From Leptodontidium sp. MPI-SDFR-AT-0119 (taxonomy: Eukaryota; Ascomycota; Leotiomycetes; Helotiales; Leptodontidiaceae), in assembly GCA_020726505.1 (NCBI GenBank), contig JAHLEZ010000022.1, forward strand, positions 868,001 through 932,000: a DNA stretch of 64,000 bases, given 5' to 3'. Below are positions 1-10,840 of this stretch, piece after piece. Each line of letters opens with the position of its first letter. The first letter of the stretch is position 1. The notes beneath the pieces were generated by a model, which saw only the letters and a program-made list of their open reading frames with translations, did not search any database and was not told the DNA's origin. Made by a program: the position numbers and the translations under genes.

Positions 1-1657
1 CTCCAATCACTTCATGAGCCGGCGGTATATTCTACGGCACCGAGACCACAGGACTTGTATAAACACATGCAGTTAACCTGGTTACTTACCCACTGTTCCG
101 GACATCTCCAATGACGAAGCGAACCTAAAAGATACCAGACCTTCTCACTTACGGAGCACTCGCTCACTTCTCGAGAGTTGTCGAGAGGAGGAAGGGTGAT
201 GTTGGTGATGTCCACCCAATACTCACCTAATACTCATTGCTAGGTTTACAGGAAATGAAGAAAGGAAGGAAGGAAACAGGATCTTTCGGATCCTCTCTTC
301 TCCTCTCCAAGTAAACTTTTATCCCCAACTTAAGTGAGTGAGTCCAAATCGTTAACTGGGCTTTGCCTAGTGTATGTATGTAAGTAAGTACATCACCAGC
401 TGTGGGCAGGCAAGTCACGGTCTTCTTCAACATCCAATAGATACTTCTCTCCGTGACGCATTCTGTAAGATCTTACCACATCACTGACTCTCCGAATATC
501 TCCCCGAAATAACTATCCTCTCCCAATCCCGATCCGTAAGAAAATAAATGAAGTAGACAAGCAGACGGGCAAACAAGTAATCCCCAAGCCCTAGCTGCTC
601 ATCAACCAAATCTAATTTCACGACATGCAACACAAGAACACGCAGACATGAAACCCCTTATTTGAGCATCTATCTCATTAACCTTTTCCCACAACGTCGC
701 GATAGAGAGAAAGTCTCGAGATGCGGAACTGAACTACCCTACCTGGGTAAGTAAGTATCAAGACTAATTCTCCACTGAGATGTGGTTTGCCCTTCCGAGA
801 TGAGGAAGTACTTGTACAGTAATTTAGGTGTAATTTTCGATTCTAGGGGTTACGTACGATGTGCCATAGGGGCGGGGGTGTGATTTACAACACAAGACCA
901 TTGAGTCGGGAGCCAAGTTGTGGTTTAACTTCCAGCTGAGGGAGGAGGAAGCTGAGATGTGATGCTGTGGTGGTGTTCTGGGATCTGCCGTACTCCACCG
1001 TACGTCCAGTTTCTTTTAGTTAAGCCAAAGTTTCAACGACATCCACTTTAACCTTCGATCACTCAATTCTTAGCATCAGAACTTCTGCTTATCATCCATT
1101 AGTAATTTGGAATTATTACCACTTTTGAAACTACATTAGATGAATGAATGAAATGAATGAAAATGGATAATTTCACTTTTGAACTGCTAGAGAGAACATT
1201 ACTCCCATGCTTAACTCAGACAGCCCCCTCATGATGATGTTAGGCTTGATTTGACGCTTGAAGCTTTTGGTTGACTGGAAGTTAGCTATACCTAGCTAAG
1301 TATCTCTCTCTCTCTCTTTCTCTCTCTCTTGTTCTTTAGCAGCCAGTGCTATGTTATGTTATTCTCCCAATCTCCCTCTGACAGAGTGCGTTTCGTTTGT
1401 CTTTGACTTCCCTCTTCAGCTTCACGAGATCAAATCAATACCAATATCAATATAAGCCAGAACCTCACATTTTACGGGTATTTTGCGTTGCCTTGCCTTG
1501 CTTTGATTTTGGTTTGATTTGACTTCATTTATTCTCACTCTTCTTGATGTATGAGGGGGACTCAGTGGGCTTTTCATTCTTTCATGCCCTCTCTCTATCT
1601 ATCGTACACACACTGAATTCGCTAGAACGAGTCCTCAGAGGTTCGTGCCTCCCTATC
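1..1657. other. Intergenic region without a supported gene
   Basis: Only short open frames are present and none has a recognisable domain. There is a CT-rich stretch near 1302-1330 and a polypyrimidine-rich stretch near 1380-1540. Nothing here is called as a gene. Confidence 0.5.
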
Positions 1658-2434
1658 CTATCCGCGTTGTCCACCACGTCCGCCATGAGCACGGCCATCG
1701 CGAGGTCCACATCCACGGCCAGCAGGGCGAACACTGGGGCGGTCGTTGAGAGGTGTACGATCGCGAATGCGACCGGCATCGTACTCCTCGCGGAATTCTG
1801 GGTCGGAGAGGATGGCCTGAGCCCCCTTGATTCTCTTCAATTCCATCCCAGTCTTCTTGACCAAGTTGGGCTTGCCGGATCCGAGCTTGGCACCGCCGAC
1901 GATAGAGTCCGGACTGTGCTCGTTCGCTGGGCAAACATGTCAGTTATCTCTGCAGTATTGCCCGATTCTTCCAATGTTGCGAAACGGACTACGTACATTT
2001 TCCAGTGAAGGCGCGCAGGATCGAGTCTTGCTTGACATGCTCCTGGATGCCCAAGATCTTGTGGTAGTCACGACGATAGTCGACAACCGGGCTGTGGGCG
2101 GGGAGCACGGTTGGGATTCTGGAGGAGGTGGTGGCGGAGCCAACTGGGACGGCGGGAGAAGAGCTGCTGGCTTGGTGGGCCGTGGTTGGTATTGGGAGCT
2201 ACATGCAGTTATCATTTCCATTGTCACAAGACGCGATTGCACATCTCAAGGGCTATGATGTTTTCTTCTATAAATTCGACAACAGAAGGGAGAGACATAC
2301 GAGGCGGGGATTTTGACACAGGAATGGGTCCCGGCCATCACCTGCTCGGCCAACGCAACGATACGCTCATACTCTGCGATTTCTGCCTCCTCGGCTGGAG
2401 TCAGGGGGGCGAGAATAGGATTTGGAGAGTTCAT
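1658..2434 (-). CDS. Degenerate J-domain (DnaJ-like) protein, 190 aa
   Basis: Three exons on the minus strand fit in frame: 2434-2301, 2166-1997 and 1926-1658, giving 190 residues. The first intron starts GTATGT; the second starts GTACGT and ends CCCAG. Residues around 70-145 read like a J domain. Helix I resembles DYHKILGI, helix II carries KQDSILRAF, and the last helix carries AQAILSDPEFREEYD, the usual end of the fold. The HPD tripeptide needed to stimulate Hsp70 is not intact: HSPDS stands near that place. The tail is rich in Gly and Arg (several RG/RGG steps), which in other proteins suggests RNA or protein binding. A role as a J-like protein that no longer drives Hsp70 is inference. The acceptor of intron 1 was chosen to keep the J-domain frame and could differ. 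Confidence 0.55.
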
Positions 2435-2529
2435 GGTGTTGGTGTTGCTCTTGGTGTTGTTGTTATCGATTCGTGGTGTGGCTTGATTGGGAATTGATTC
2501 TGCGATGTTGCCGGTTCAGTCAAACTTCA

Positions 2530-2680
2530 AAGAGATATGCTGTATAATATATATTTATTTAAAATAACTCAAGTATAACTCCCAAAAAATATTATCTAAA
2601 TTTATTAAATATAAGTTTTAAAAATCATTTACTTAAACCTAAATCTAATTAATACTTAAGTTAAGTTCAAGTATATTTAG
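2530..2680. other. AT-rich block
   Basis: About 150 bases made almost only of A and T, rich in TA, TTAA and TTTAAA steps, between the J-domain gene and a tandem repeat. This composition is typical of DNA altered by repeat-induced point mutation, but no intact repeat can be recognised here. Confidence 0.4.
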
Positions 2681-2760
2681 ATGAGCTTGAATCTTAAGAT
2701 CAACACATTGGGATGTCAAGTGATTGTACACAAATGAATACAAATCTTGCATTTATCTAA

Positions 2761-2859
2761 GTGAATGGAGTTTTCATACCCGAAGCTTCGTGAGTGAATG
2801 GAGTTTGCACACCCGTAGCTTCGTGAGTGGATGGAGTTTTCATACCCGCAGCTTCGTGA
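2761..2859. repeat. Three tandem copies of a 33-bp unit
   Basis: Units at 2761-2793, 2794-2826 and 2827-2859 each begin GTGAATGGAG or GTGGATGGAG and end AGCTTCGTGA, with a few substitutions between copies. 33 is a multiple of three, so open frames run through on both strands, but no gene is supported. Confidence 0.85.
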
Positions 2860-2985
2860 ATAATGAATATACAAGTTCGCTCTCTGCATCAGAGCCATGG
2901 GCAGTTCTATAAAACAGGCCTCGAATTTCTAAAAAGTCCCATTTTCTCTACACAATTCCTGAAGAGAAACACCGCGAGCTCCTAC
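2850..2985 (+). repeat. Dispersed repeat, copy A
   Basis: This stretch shares long blocks with 13295-13400: AGCTTCGTGAAT, then a TGGGCAG-TCTATAAAACA block, then CTACACAATTCC followed by AAGAGAAACACCGC. The two copies differ by scattered substitutions and small indels. They look like diverged copies of one non-coding element, perhaps a solo terminal repeat or MITE remnant; the TATAAAA could be its promoter. Confidence 0.6.
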
Positions 2986-2989
2986 ACTA

Positions 2990-4460
2990 GCATTACGGGC
3001 TAAACTCTTCAACAAAGGGCCATCCATTTTCCCACTGAACTATCAATCCTCAATCTCTGAACCTTATGGCCCAATAGAATATCTTACGAAAGCCAAACTC
3101 CGGAACAGACTCTCCAAAAGCCAATCAAAGTATCGCTGACAGCGCCTCCATTGCCTTCTGCCAAGCAAATTTGGAGGGCCTCACTCACCACTTCGCTTAT
3201 CATGTACGGAAATCAATAGGGAAATCAATAGTCATACACTCGTCACAGGACCGTGCGTTACATCTGCACAGTGTGAAGTCGATGTGTTAAGTAAGTCACG
3301 GAACTAGTACCCGCCAATTCTTATGATTTGCAAAGTCAAAAAGCATCGTCTACCAAACGATACCACGGACTTTGTCATCGCCCGGACAGGGCCGGACTGC
3401 AGACGAACCTGATTTGAATTACGTGAGAAGGCGTAATAGAGTAGAGGAAAGAGAATATATCACTATGGATAACTCCCCGGGGTTGTATTAGCTGAGGCCT
3501 GTTACTGAAGTAGAATATGAAGCACGAGCATCATATTCAATGGTTTCGGCGTCTAGGAGTCTTGTTATATAAAAGGCGTGATATTAAAAAGAAACTTTAT
3601 TACCTAGCAATCCATCGCATACCTCCTACAATGTAGACAATCCCCGGCGGACCCCACACACAAGTCTCCTTTCCCCGCATACTGTTAAAGCTTGCTGCAG
3701 TACTTGTCATTCTTGAACGTCCCAGTTCTTAACTCCGAAAACATAGACTGTTATGCGGAATCGCCCCCATTTCCTTACGCTGATAAAAAGATTTAGAAAT
3801 ATACGTATTACCTGCACTTAACCCCACTAACCTAAATAGCGCTTTTAATTTTTATTATAATAAGTTAAGTTAAATTAAAATACTATAGTAAATTTATGAT
3901 ATGGTGGGGAAGACCCTTAGTTGGTTTTTTATCACCTAACCGGATAGACTCTTTCGATGTAAAAGCGGTCAACACTTGAAAAGTACTTAATAACACAGCA
4001 CTCTTATAGAATTCTATCTAATATACCCCTCCCTTGACTTTTAATACTCTTCAAATATGTAATATCTTTAGATTCAATCAATTCGCGATTTCCTAACCTG
4101 AAATCTCTCCCGTACGTCACTACATGCTACAACTCTTGTTGTGTGGTTATTGGGCTTCGTCCCTCCCACAATGATTCAAGACTTTGAATCACAAATTCGC
4201 CCCAAACCCCTATCCAGACACACAATCATGTAGTCAGCCTCTTTCATGTTCAGAATACAACATTAACTGCGCCACGAAGTAGTCATGACTTTCCAATTAA
4301 GCTGACCATAGCCCCGTGATTCAAACAGCATTTCTCCTGGCAGACATAAAAGCCAGAGACAAATAATCCATAACCCCAAAAGCAAGATCCTCAAACTCTT
4401 TCCCATCTCCGTCGAGCAAGAACCGGAAACTTCCCCAGACCCACGAGCAACTGCCTCAGA
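2990..4460. other. Gene-poor region with AT-rich patches
   Basis: No supported gene. AT-rich patches lie around 3580-3610 and 3780-3930. Stops are frequent in all frames, as expected for old non-coding or repeat-derived DNA. Confidence 0.5.
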
Positions 4461-5599
4461 ATGAACCGCTCATCATCTCCAACCCGCTCCGCCCTATCCG
4501 CCATCAGCGCCAATAGTTGGGACACCGAGCGAACAATCCAAGACATCCAACCCAGAGCCACCATCCGCAATATCCCCACCTTCGACGTCCCCGAAATGGC
4601 ATACACGCCGCAACACCACACCAGCACAAGGGAAGAACCCGATCTTGCAGCGGGTAACACCAACATCCAGACAACGAACTATTCCACATTCACTACCCAG
4701 CCTTCAGCTCCCCAGCACGCAAGCACATTCCCAACATCCAGACCAGACTCCATCGCCTCAAGAATAACAGCTAAGCTTTCCGTCCGGACATCAACCTCTC
4801 AGACGCTGGTATCGGAACAGCACTGGTCTCCGCAAGGGTCAGGTGGGATCAGAACAGAGCTCAAGCTCCGGCGAGGTATTCTCACACACTGCGCACCAGG
4901 ATCCGGTGGACATTTCCAGAAGAACATCGAGAGTATCTTGAGATACACGTTCTCGAATGGTGATTTATTAGAGGAGGCGCTTGAGAGTCCTGGGTCCGGG
5001 ATTACGTGTGTGGAGAAGACGTATAGGCGGTGCGAGGAGGGGAATAAACATCTTGCGAAGGTGGGGAAGAAGGTTCTGAAACTGGTGATATTGGATCAGT
5101 GCTATACCTTCAGGATAAGTGAGCTTTAAGCCCGTTCTTGCTCCCACTTTGCATCTCCGAGGGAAGGGGGAGATATGTCAAATTTAAAGCTGTAGCTAAC
5201 GATCGAACAGCTAACGAAAAAAGAATCGTCAACGATATGGTAGGGAGGGGGAATCTCTTCAAAATAGGTAAAAACACCAAGATCGAAAGCTGGGTACGGA
5301 ACAAGATGCCAAAACAGAAAGGCAAGACGAGAAACCCCTTTCGCCTGCTGGTCGACGATGCAAGGACAGAAGATGCAACGAGAACGATCGAGAGGGCTAT
5401 GCAGGCTGTAATCGGAGCTGTTTACTTCGATGGTGGATTTGAGGCAGCGAGGAGGACGATGGCACAACTGGGTTTGACGATCAAGGCGGGAAACGAACAG
5501 GACAGGGGCACTTTGATCGATGTTGGATTTGGAACGGTTGAGGGTGAGAGGTATCGAGATGATGATGGTTCGGGCGGTAGTGGTAAACACTTGCTTTGA
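4461..5599 (+). CDS. RNase III-like protein lacking the catalytic acidic residues, 348 aa
   Basis: Two exons, 4461-5118 and 5211-5599, join in frame across an intron that starts GTGAGC and ends ACAG. The first ~135 residues are Ser/Thr/Pro-rich and look disordered. The C-terminal half resembles an RNase III domain: a start like SILRYTFSNGDLLEEAL, then a signature-like GNKHLAKVGKKVL, and a second motif near AMQAVIGAVYFDGGF. In active enzymes the signature reads roughly NERLEFLGDAVL and the second motif DxxEALIGA. Here the Glu and Asp of the first and the Asp and Glu of the second appear replaced by A, K, R and Q, so metal binding and cleavage should be lost. Inactive RNase III folds exist in mitochondrial ribosomal proteins, but this one has no evident mitochondrial presequence. 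Function unknown. Confidence 0.6.
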
Positions 5600-6004
5600 T
5601 GAAAATAAGGAATAGACGCTGCTTTGGTTGGACTAGTCGTACATGGCACGGATGGTCCGGGAGTTGAGCGGTCCCAGGTACCGAGTGTATGGTCACGTGA
5701 TAAATACTGTACAACCTGAACCCCAACCAAAGTCAACTCGGCCCCAGCAACGTCCATCAAGACCATGGTCCTTTCAGCCTCTCTAGACATCCACCGAAGT
5801 CCTTGATATATGATTGGACTAGATAGTTTTGCTGTAAAGAAGTCATTGCTCCCAGCAAGCGACCCACGGAATGAGCCAGACGCTAGTCAGGGAAAGAATT
5901 CAAGAGCCAACCTTGGTTTGTAAACAGCATAACAGCAAATCTAATACACTCTTGATACTTCCTATTCATTTCTTGCAAAGAAGGCCTGAATATGGGTTGG
6001 ATGT
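5600..6004. other. Intergenic gap
   Basis: No supported gene between the RNase III-like gene and the doubtful minus-strand frames that follow. Confidence 0.4.
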
Positions 6005-6750
6005 TCAAAAATTACCGTCCCGAGAAGGCGAGAGAAGGTTGTAAACAAAGGAGACGTAGGCGAGGCCAAGAGTCCGAGACCGCATAGAATATGGAATGCA
6101 AATATCCAGGGGAAGAAAATCAACCCAAAATAGTGGTATCTGTGGAGTTTGAATGATGTCCTTCAATTGTAGTATGGGTGCGGCTGCGCTGGAAGAGCCT
6201 GTCCACCAGATATCAAAATCCTTCAAATGTGCACGGACCACTTTGTAGGAGGGGACTGGAGAGTCTCTGATGAATTGAGAAAGCTGGTGAAGGGGCAGTA
6301 AGTTGGCTCTTGATGGGTGTTCTAGGAGTTAACTCGTTTGCCTTGCGTGTGTGATGATATGTCGCTAAGCCCGTTGGGGGAGGGGGAAGATATGCGGTGC
6401 CGCTGAAAGGTGCTCGCTTCCCATTGGCTGCCTCCAGATGTCCCACACATAAAAGCTGCGACTCCCCCCCCATTCACACCATCTTCCTTCCACACATATT
6501 CCCACACCTGTTCCTCATCGGTATCATCATCCCAACAATCATCGAACTCATCCCAATTTATTTGAGGATCATCGGCCCCCTGTGAGGACTTCCACACGTG
6601 AGCGATATCCGGTACCCTCGATCTCAACTTATCGCTTGACTCGGTGAGGCATACTCGCCAAGGCACCCACCTGTCATCAACCTTCATCCACACCTCGTTG
6701 TCGATGAAGTTTTCATCACTTCCATCAACCAACCGCCATAGTTTCATCAA
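6005..6750 (-). CDS. Possible hypothetical gene, structure unresolved
   Basis: Two minus-strand stretches have protein-like composition: 6750 to about 6410 (Trp- and Asp-rich, with WMKVDDRWVPWRVCL and WDEFDDCWDDDTDEEQVWEY) and about 6241-6005 (with HLKDFDIWWTG and IPLFWVDFLPLDICIPY). They are in different frames and would need an intron between about 6410 and 6245. No family is recognised. The gene would be divergent from the plus-strand gene at 6914. Low confidence. Confidence 0.3.
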
Positions 6751-6913
6751 CTTTGAGTGTCACTATCAGCCCAGAGAGCCGTCAGCTACCCCTAGGGAGA
6801 CTTTGGCTCTCAACACAACTGCCTCGTGGTTGTGGAATCGTGCTCATCAAACATCCCCGCTTTGTGAACAATCGATTATTCCTCCAGTCCCAATAGCTCA
6901 TCCCCGTGCAACT

Positions 6914-7639
6914 ATGCAGGCAGCTGTCCCGATGACTGAGACACTCAGCGAGCCTTCGCGTCGTCCAACATCTCTAGAAGATTGCCAAGAAAAGCACCAA
7001 AAGAAAGTCCGATTCGATTCAACTGCAATAGACAACGAATACAAGATGAGATCAAGACAGAGAAAAACACATTTGATTGCAACTGCAACCTCTTTTCAAA
7101 ATTTTGTGATCTTCCCATCGTCACCGTCCTCGGCAAATGGAGCAGCGGCAAACACATCAAAGAGAATCAACTCGCCGTCTGTGCGGTCACTGCCTGCTGG
7201 TAGTCGATTCCACGAGACTAAAGGATCAGTCTTGGGAGCGGATGTATGGTGCTCTGTTCAGCTTCAAGAGGACTTTTATCCCCAAAGTCAAAATCCGCTC
7301 TCAGTCCCACTGCCCCGCACCGAACCAAGGCAGCCCATAGCGATGAACTCATCCACATGCCGGACGTCAGCCAAAAGATCAGCCAAATCTCCTGCAAGAA
7401 GACATCGACGAAGCCTTTTTCACGTGCCTCCGAGTGTCCCAGATGCACCTTCAAGCTGGAATCAAAAACCACCACCAGCTCCAAGGCCCGCTCGTCTGCC
7501 AACGCCAGATTTGATGGACATTGATGGTGAAATGTTCTGTGCCTGTGATTCGAATATGTATGGCAAAGGCTATGGTCCCGTAGGGATGAGAAATTTGGCC
7601 AAAATGGATGCTCAGTGTATGGTGGTCTCTCTGCAGTGA
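6914..7639 (+). CDS. Hypothetical Ser/Pro/Arg-rich protein, 241 aa
   Basis: The open frame reaches back to 6644, but the part before 6914 is antisense to better minus-strand coding, so the start at 6914 (MQAAVPMTETL) is preferred. The protein is rich in Ser, Pro, Arg and Lys, looks mainly disordered, and includes RRPTSLEDCQEKHQKKVRF and several basic runs. The last 45 residues (PTPDLMDIDGEMFCACDS onward) look more ordered. No domain is recognised. Confidence 0.4.
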   Translation: MQAAVPMTETLSEPSRRPTSLEDCQEKHQKKVRFDSTAIDNEYKMRSRQRKTHLIATATSFQNFVIFPSSPSSANGAAANTSKRINSPSVRSLPAGSRFHETKGSVLGADVWCSVQLQEDFYPQSQNPLSVPLPRTEPRQPIAMNSSTCRTSAKRSAKSPARRHRRSLFHVPPSVPDAPSSWNQKPPPAPRPARLPTPDLMDIDGEMFCACDSNMYGKGYGPVGMRNLAKMDAQCMVVSLQ

Positions 7640-8434
7640 TGATTCACGACGCTGACGAAAACAGTGGAAGCTGCAAGAGCCCATATGATGACCAAGAGGT
7701 GATTCCGAACGGCAGAAGTGATTGACCCAGAGGTATCATAATGAATTTGAGATTGATTTCTTCAGCGATGATGGTAACTTCAGCAATGTATTCTGAGTTT
7801 TGAGGAGTTTGGGCGTCGATTCGGGGTGGTTTGGGCTGGTTGCTGGACCGCGCGCAGATGATTGGTTTCCTAGGGAAGGATCAAGACCTGCTGTCCCTGG
7901 TGCTGCAATTATGATATCTTCTTTAAAATGAATTATGATAATCAAGATGATGACTAGATTACTTCAGCCCCACGGAATCTGTGTCTACCTAGTATCGAGA
8001 GCGAAGGTTCGTAGTTGAGGCTTTCGAGATCTGGGTGCTTGTCTTGCTGTGCAGAACTCCCCTCCAGCCAGCAAGAGTTCTTGTAAAAAGCTGCTTCTGC
8101 GGCTTCCCAGGTCCCGCAAGCATCTTCCGACCAGGCACTTCGCCATTATTTCGCATGGCGATGGCGTAACAGGTACCGGTAGCATCGTAGGCATCGTTGT
8201 GGTGGAGTTCTGGCAGATCGAGTTGATGAAGTGTCGTTGAAGATAGCTTCGTTAAAGTCGCCTGTATATTAGTCAGCAAAGAAAATACCCCGCCAATAAC
8301 CCCACCTTCTCGTCCCTTGCGCCCTCTTGTCAAACCCAACTTCGCAACATCAACAAATTTCCAAACCACTTCAACTCATTTTCAACTCCGCAACCAATTC
8401 CGCAAACACCAAAAGATAGAATCAATCTACCACA
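7640..8434. other. Intergenic region upstream of the RidA gene
   Basis: Only short overlapping frames on both strands, none with a recognisable domain. The last part, with CA-rich sequence around 8330-8434, is probably the promoter and leader of the RidA gene. Confidence 0.4.
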
Positions 8435-8951
8435 ATGGCAGACTTCAAGGTCGTTTTTACAAAGGATGCTGCTTTCCGTACGTTTCAACCCCACCTTCCT
8501 GTTCACAAACAAATTTAACCCCTCCATAGCTGCAGGACCATACGTACATCTCCCTACCCAGGCATTCCAATCCCCGCAAAAGTGTGTCCCTCAGCATTAA
8601 AACATAACTAATATATCGTAGTCCCAAGCCATAGCCACCCCATCTACAATCTACTGCTCAGGCCAAATCCCCTGCGACAGCGCCGGCACAATTCTCACTC
8701 TCGAGTCCTCAACTATCACCCAGATGACTGAGCTCTGCATCAAGAACCTCTCTGCAGTTCTCAAGGAGGCTGGCTCCGATATCTCGAAGGTCGTCAAGGT
8801 CAATGTCTTCTTGACTAGCATGGATAACTTCGCGGAGATGAATGCCACATACGAGAAGTTCTTCACGCACAAGCCGGCCAGGAGCTGCGTGGCTGTTTAT
8901 CAGCTACCAAAGGGTGTGCCGGTTGAGATTGAGTGTATCGCTCTTGCTTGA
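8435..8951 (+). CDS. RidA/YjgF/Mmf1-family 2-iminobutanoate/2-iminopropanoate deaminase, 128 aa
   Basis: Exons 8435-8477, 8530-8543 and 8622-8951 give 128 residues; the middle exon is only 14 bp. The family hydrolyses reactive enamines/imines released by PLP enzymes such as threonine dehydratase, which protects branched-chain amino acid synthesis and mitochondria. The start MADFKVVFTKDAAF leads into PAGPYSQAI, then IYCSGQIP. The last third has KVNVFLTSMDNFAEMNATY, then KPARSCVAVYQLPKGVPVEIE, which holds the conserved Arg that binds the substrate carboxylate. Length is normal for the family. There is no clear mitochondrial presequence and the end (CIALA) is not a peroxisomal signal, so the product is probably cytosolic. 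A paralogue lies at 58228. Confidence 0.9.
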
Positions 8952-9466
8952 ATGCATGGTGGGATAATGGAAAGGGAGAAGTTGTGAGGATGGGCATACC
9001 TATAAATTGGTCTGGTGCATGGTCTACAAAAAATATATTGTTTCGCTTGGAATGAAGTCTTTTTCTTGCAGTATTTCCCTGGATACTGAAACCTATATAA
9101 TTCCCCTGAGTCTCGACTATTCTCTATTTCTTAATCTCCGATATTAGGCTGCAATTTGTTGTGAGCAAAATCACATGCGCTTGATTTTGTTGAATCTGTA
9201 TTGAGGACTATGTGGCGTTCAGTACTAATTACAGTACTCCGAACCCTCTGATCATCCCTTCCGCTTCCTAGTGTAATCAGTTTAGCTTCACCTCTTATCA
9301 AGCCAATTACATCGCGCCATTCAAACCTTATTTCAACAAATTCTGTACGGTTTGGCAGCACCACCGAGACAGCACCATCCACAGCTCTCCTATCCTATGC
9401 GTCTTTTCAGTTCAAGAAACAGGCAGCTTTACGATGGCACAGTTATACCTACAAGATAAACTCCAG
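8952..9466. other. Gap that may hold the missing first exon of the kinase-like gene
   Basis: No complete gene. A start exon for the downstream kinase-like protein is expected here but could not be fixed. An acceptor-like CTCCAG ends at 9466. Confidence 0.35.
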
Positions 9467-10338
9467 CTGCTGGGTACATTTACAAAGTCACCGACTACAT
9501 TATCCTTAAACGTTCAATCACCGAGAATGACCCACGAACAAAGAACGAGAATTCCGTATTTGATTTGCTCGAACGACACTCTACGTACCCTGATATCGTC
9601 CGTAGTTTCCTGCGTCTTCCTGACTCGAACTTTCTGGAACTTCTTCCTGGCGGTACTCTCGAGGCGCGACTGCAGGCGCGCCAGACAAGAGACCCGGAGA
9701 CCTGGCGGGTTGTTAAGGTTGAGGGTGTGGTACCAAGGCATCTGATTGCGAGATGGATGACTGAACTTTCAAACGGAGTTGCTTGGCTGGAGTCACTTGG
9801 TCTCGCACATGGCGATATCCGGCCACCGAACCTACTTCTCGACTCCGACGACCACTTAAAGCTCGCCGATTTCGATAATACGGCGAGGATAGGTGAGGAG
9901 GTGGATGTTGGCACCGCGCCTTACGCGAGACTCCTGGGTACTGAAGCTGGAGAGGATTGTGGAAGATTTGGCTTCCTTGGGGCTCGTACCGAGCAGTTTG
10001 CAATCGGGTCTGTCTACTACTATCTGACCCGCGGATACGAGCCGTATGACAACGAGTGGCACGGGAAAGATCATGGTCCTGTGACGGTTGATATGCTACA
10101 GAAGATGGATTTTCCGAGAACGCAAATGGATAGCGAGGACGACGCGGTTATCCGGAAATGCTGGCACGGCGAATTTGGGTCCGTAGAGGAGCTTACGGCG
10201 AGTCTCCGTTTATTGGATAGGAAGGGAAGTAGAGCCAAACCTATGGCTGCGGACTTGTTCCGAGCAAGGCAGGAGGAGTGCAGAAAGCTTGTAGCAGATG
10301 GCCTTCTAAGATTCCAAGGCGGCCATAGTCAGATATAG
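9467..10338 (+). CDS. Protein kinase-like protein, N-terminal exon unresolved
   Basis: From about 9475 one frame reads through to the stop at 10336-10338 with kinase features. N-lobe: YIYKVTDYIILKRSI, where K of ILKR is the VAIK lysine. Catalytic loop: LAHGDIRPPNLLLD (HGD for HRD, with Asp and Asn kept). Metal site: LADFD (DFD for DFG). Then follow a region like FAIGSVYYYLTRGYEPY (helix F) and the C-lobe. The frame has a stop at 9457-9459 and no ATG, so the glycine-rich loop must come from an upstream exon, with an acceptor probably at 9466. A frameshift is the alternative: a start at 9434 (MAQLYLQDKLQLLG) sits in the adjacent frame just before. This type of divergent small kinase is common in filamentous ascomycetes; substrate unknown. 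Confidence 0.6.
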
Positions 10339-10840
10339 AGAACTTGGCTCTGGGCGTCGAAATTGATGATGCGTTTCTTTTGAGAGAGCTTCCCCTAGTC
10401 CTATCCAGCTCGAAAATTCTGCGGGGAGCCTGGAAATGTATGTATTGTGATTGTCGTGTACCAACCACTTACACCCCCCACATGAGTATAGAGGCATAGT
10501 TAGCAAAGCCGTGGGTATGATTGTGGTAAAGAGGCCATGCTTGCGGGGACATCAAGGCGGCTTCCAAACCATATTATTTGAGTTATGCCTGTGTGGATGG
10601 TATTTAGAGTGTGGCAGCTTTGAAGAAGTTTTATAAAGGCTCCTTGAACGATATGTAGTTCTGCACGCCTAATATTGGATCGCTTAACTGTCTCTTTGTG
10701 ATATCACGAGATCGCTTTAAACGAAATATTAACTTTATGAAATATCTTCTCTTTTCTCAAGAGAGTTTAGTAATTAAAAAAGTAGTACATCCGGATACTA
10801 GGCTTTTATGTATCGAGAAGTGTTACGCGATGGGCTATTA
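10339..10840. other. Intergenic gap
   Basis: No supported gene between the kinase-like gene and the convergent small membrane protein. Confidence 0.45.

Noticed and set aside
1302..1330. CT-rich stretch as a core promoter
   Set aside because: No supported gene follows in a fitting orientation and distance.
6644..6913. N-terminal extension of the plus-strand gene at 6914
   Set aside because: The opposite strand has the better protein composition here, so the extension is probably antisense.
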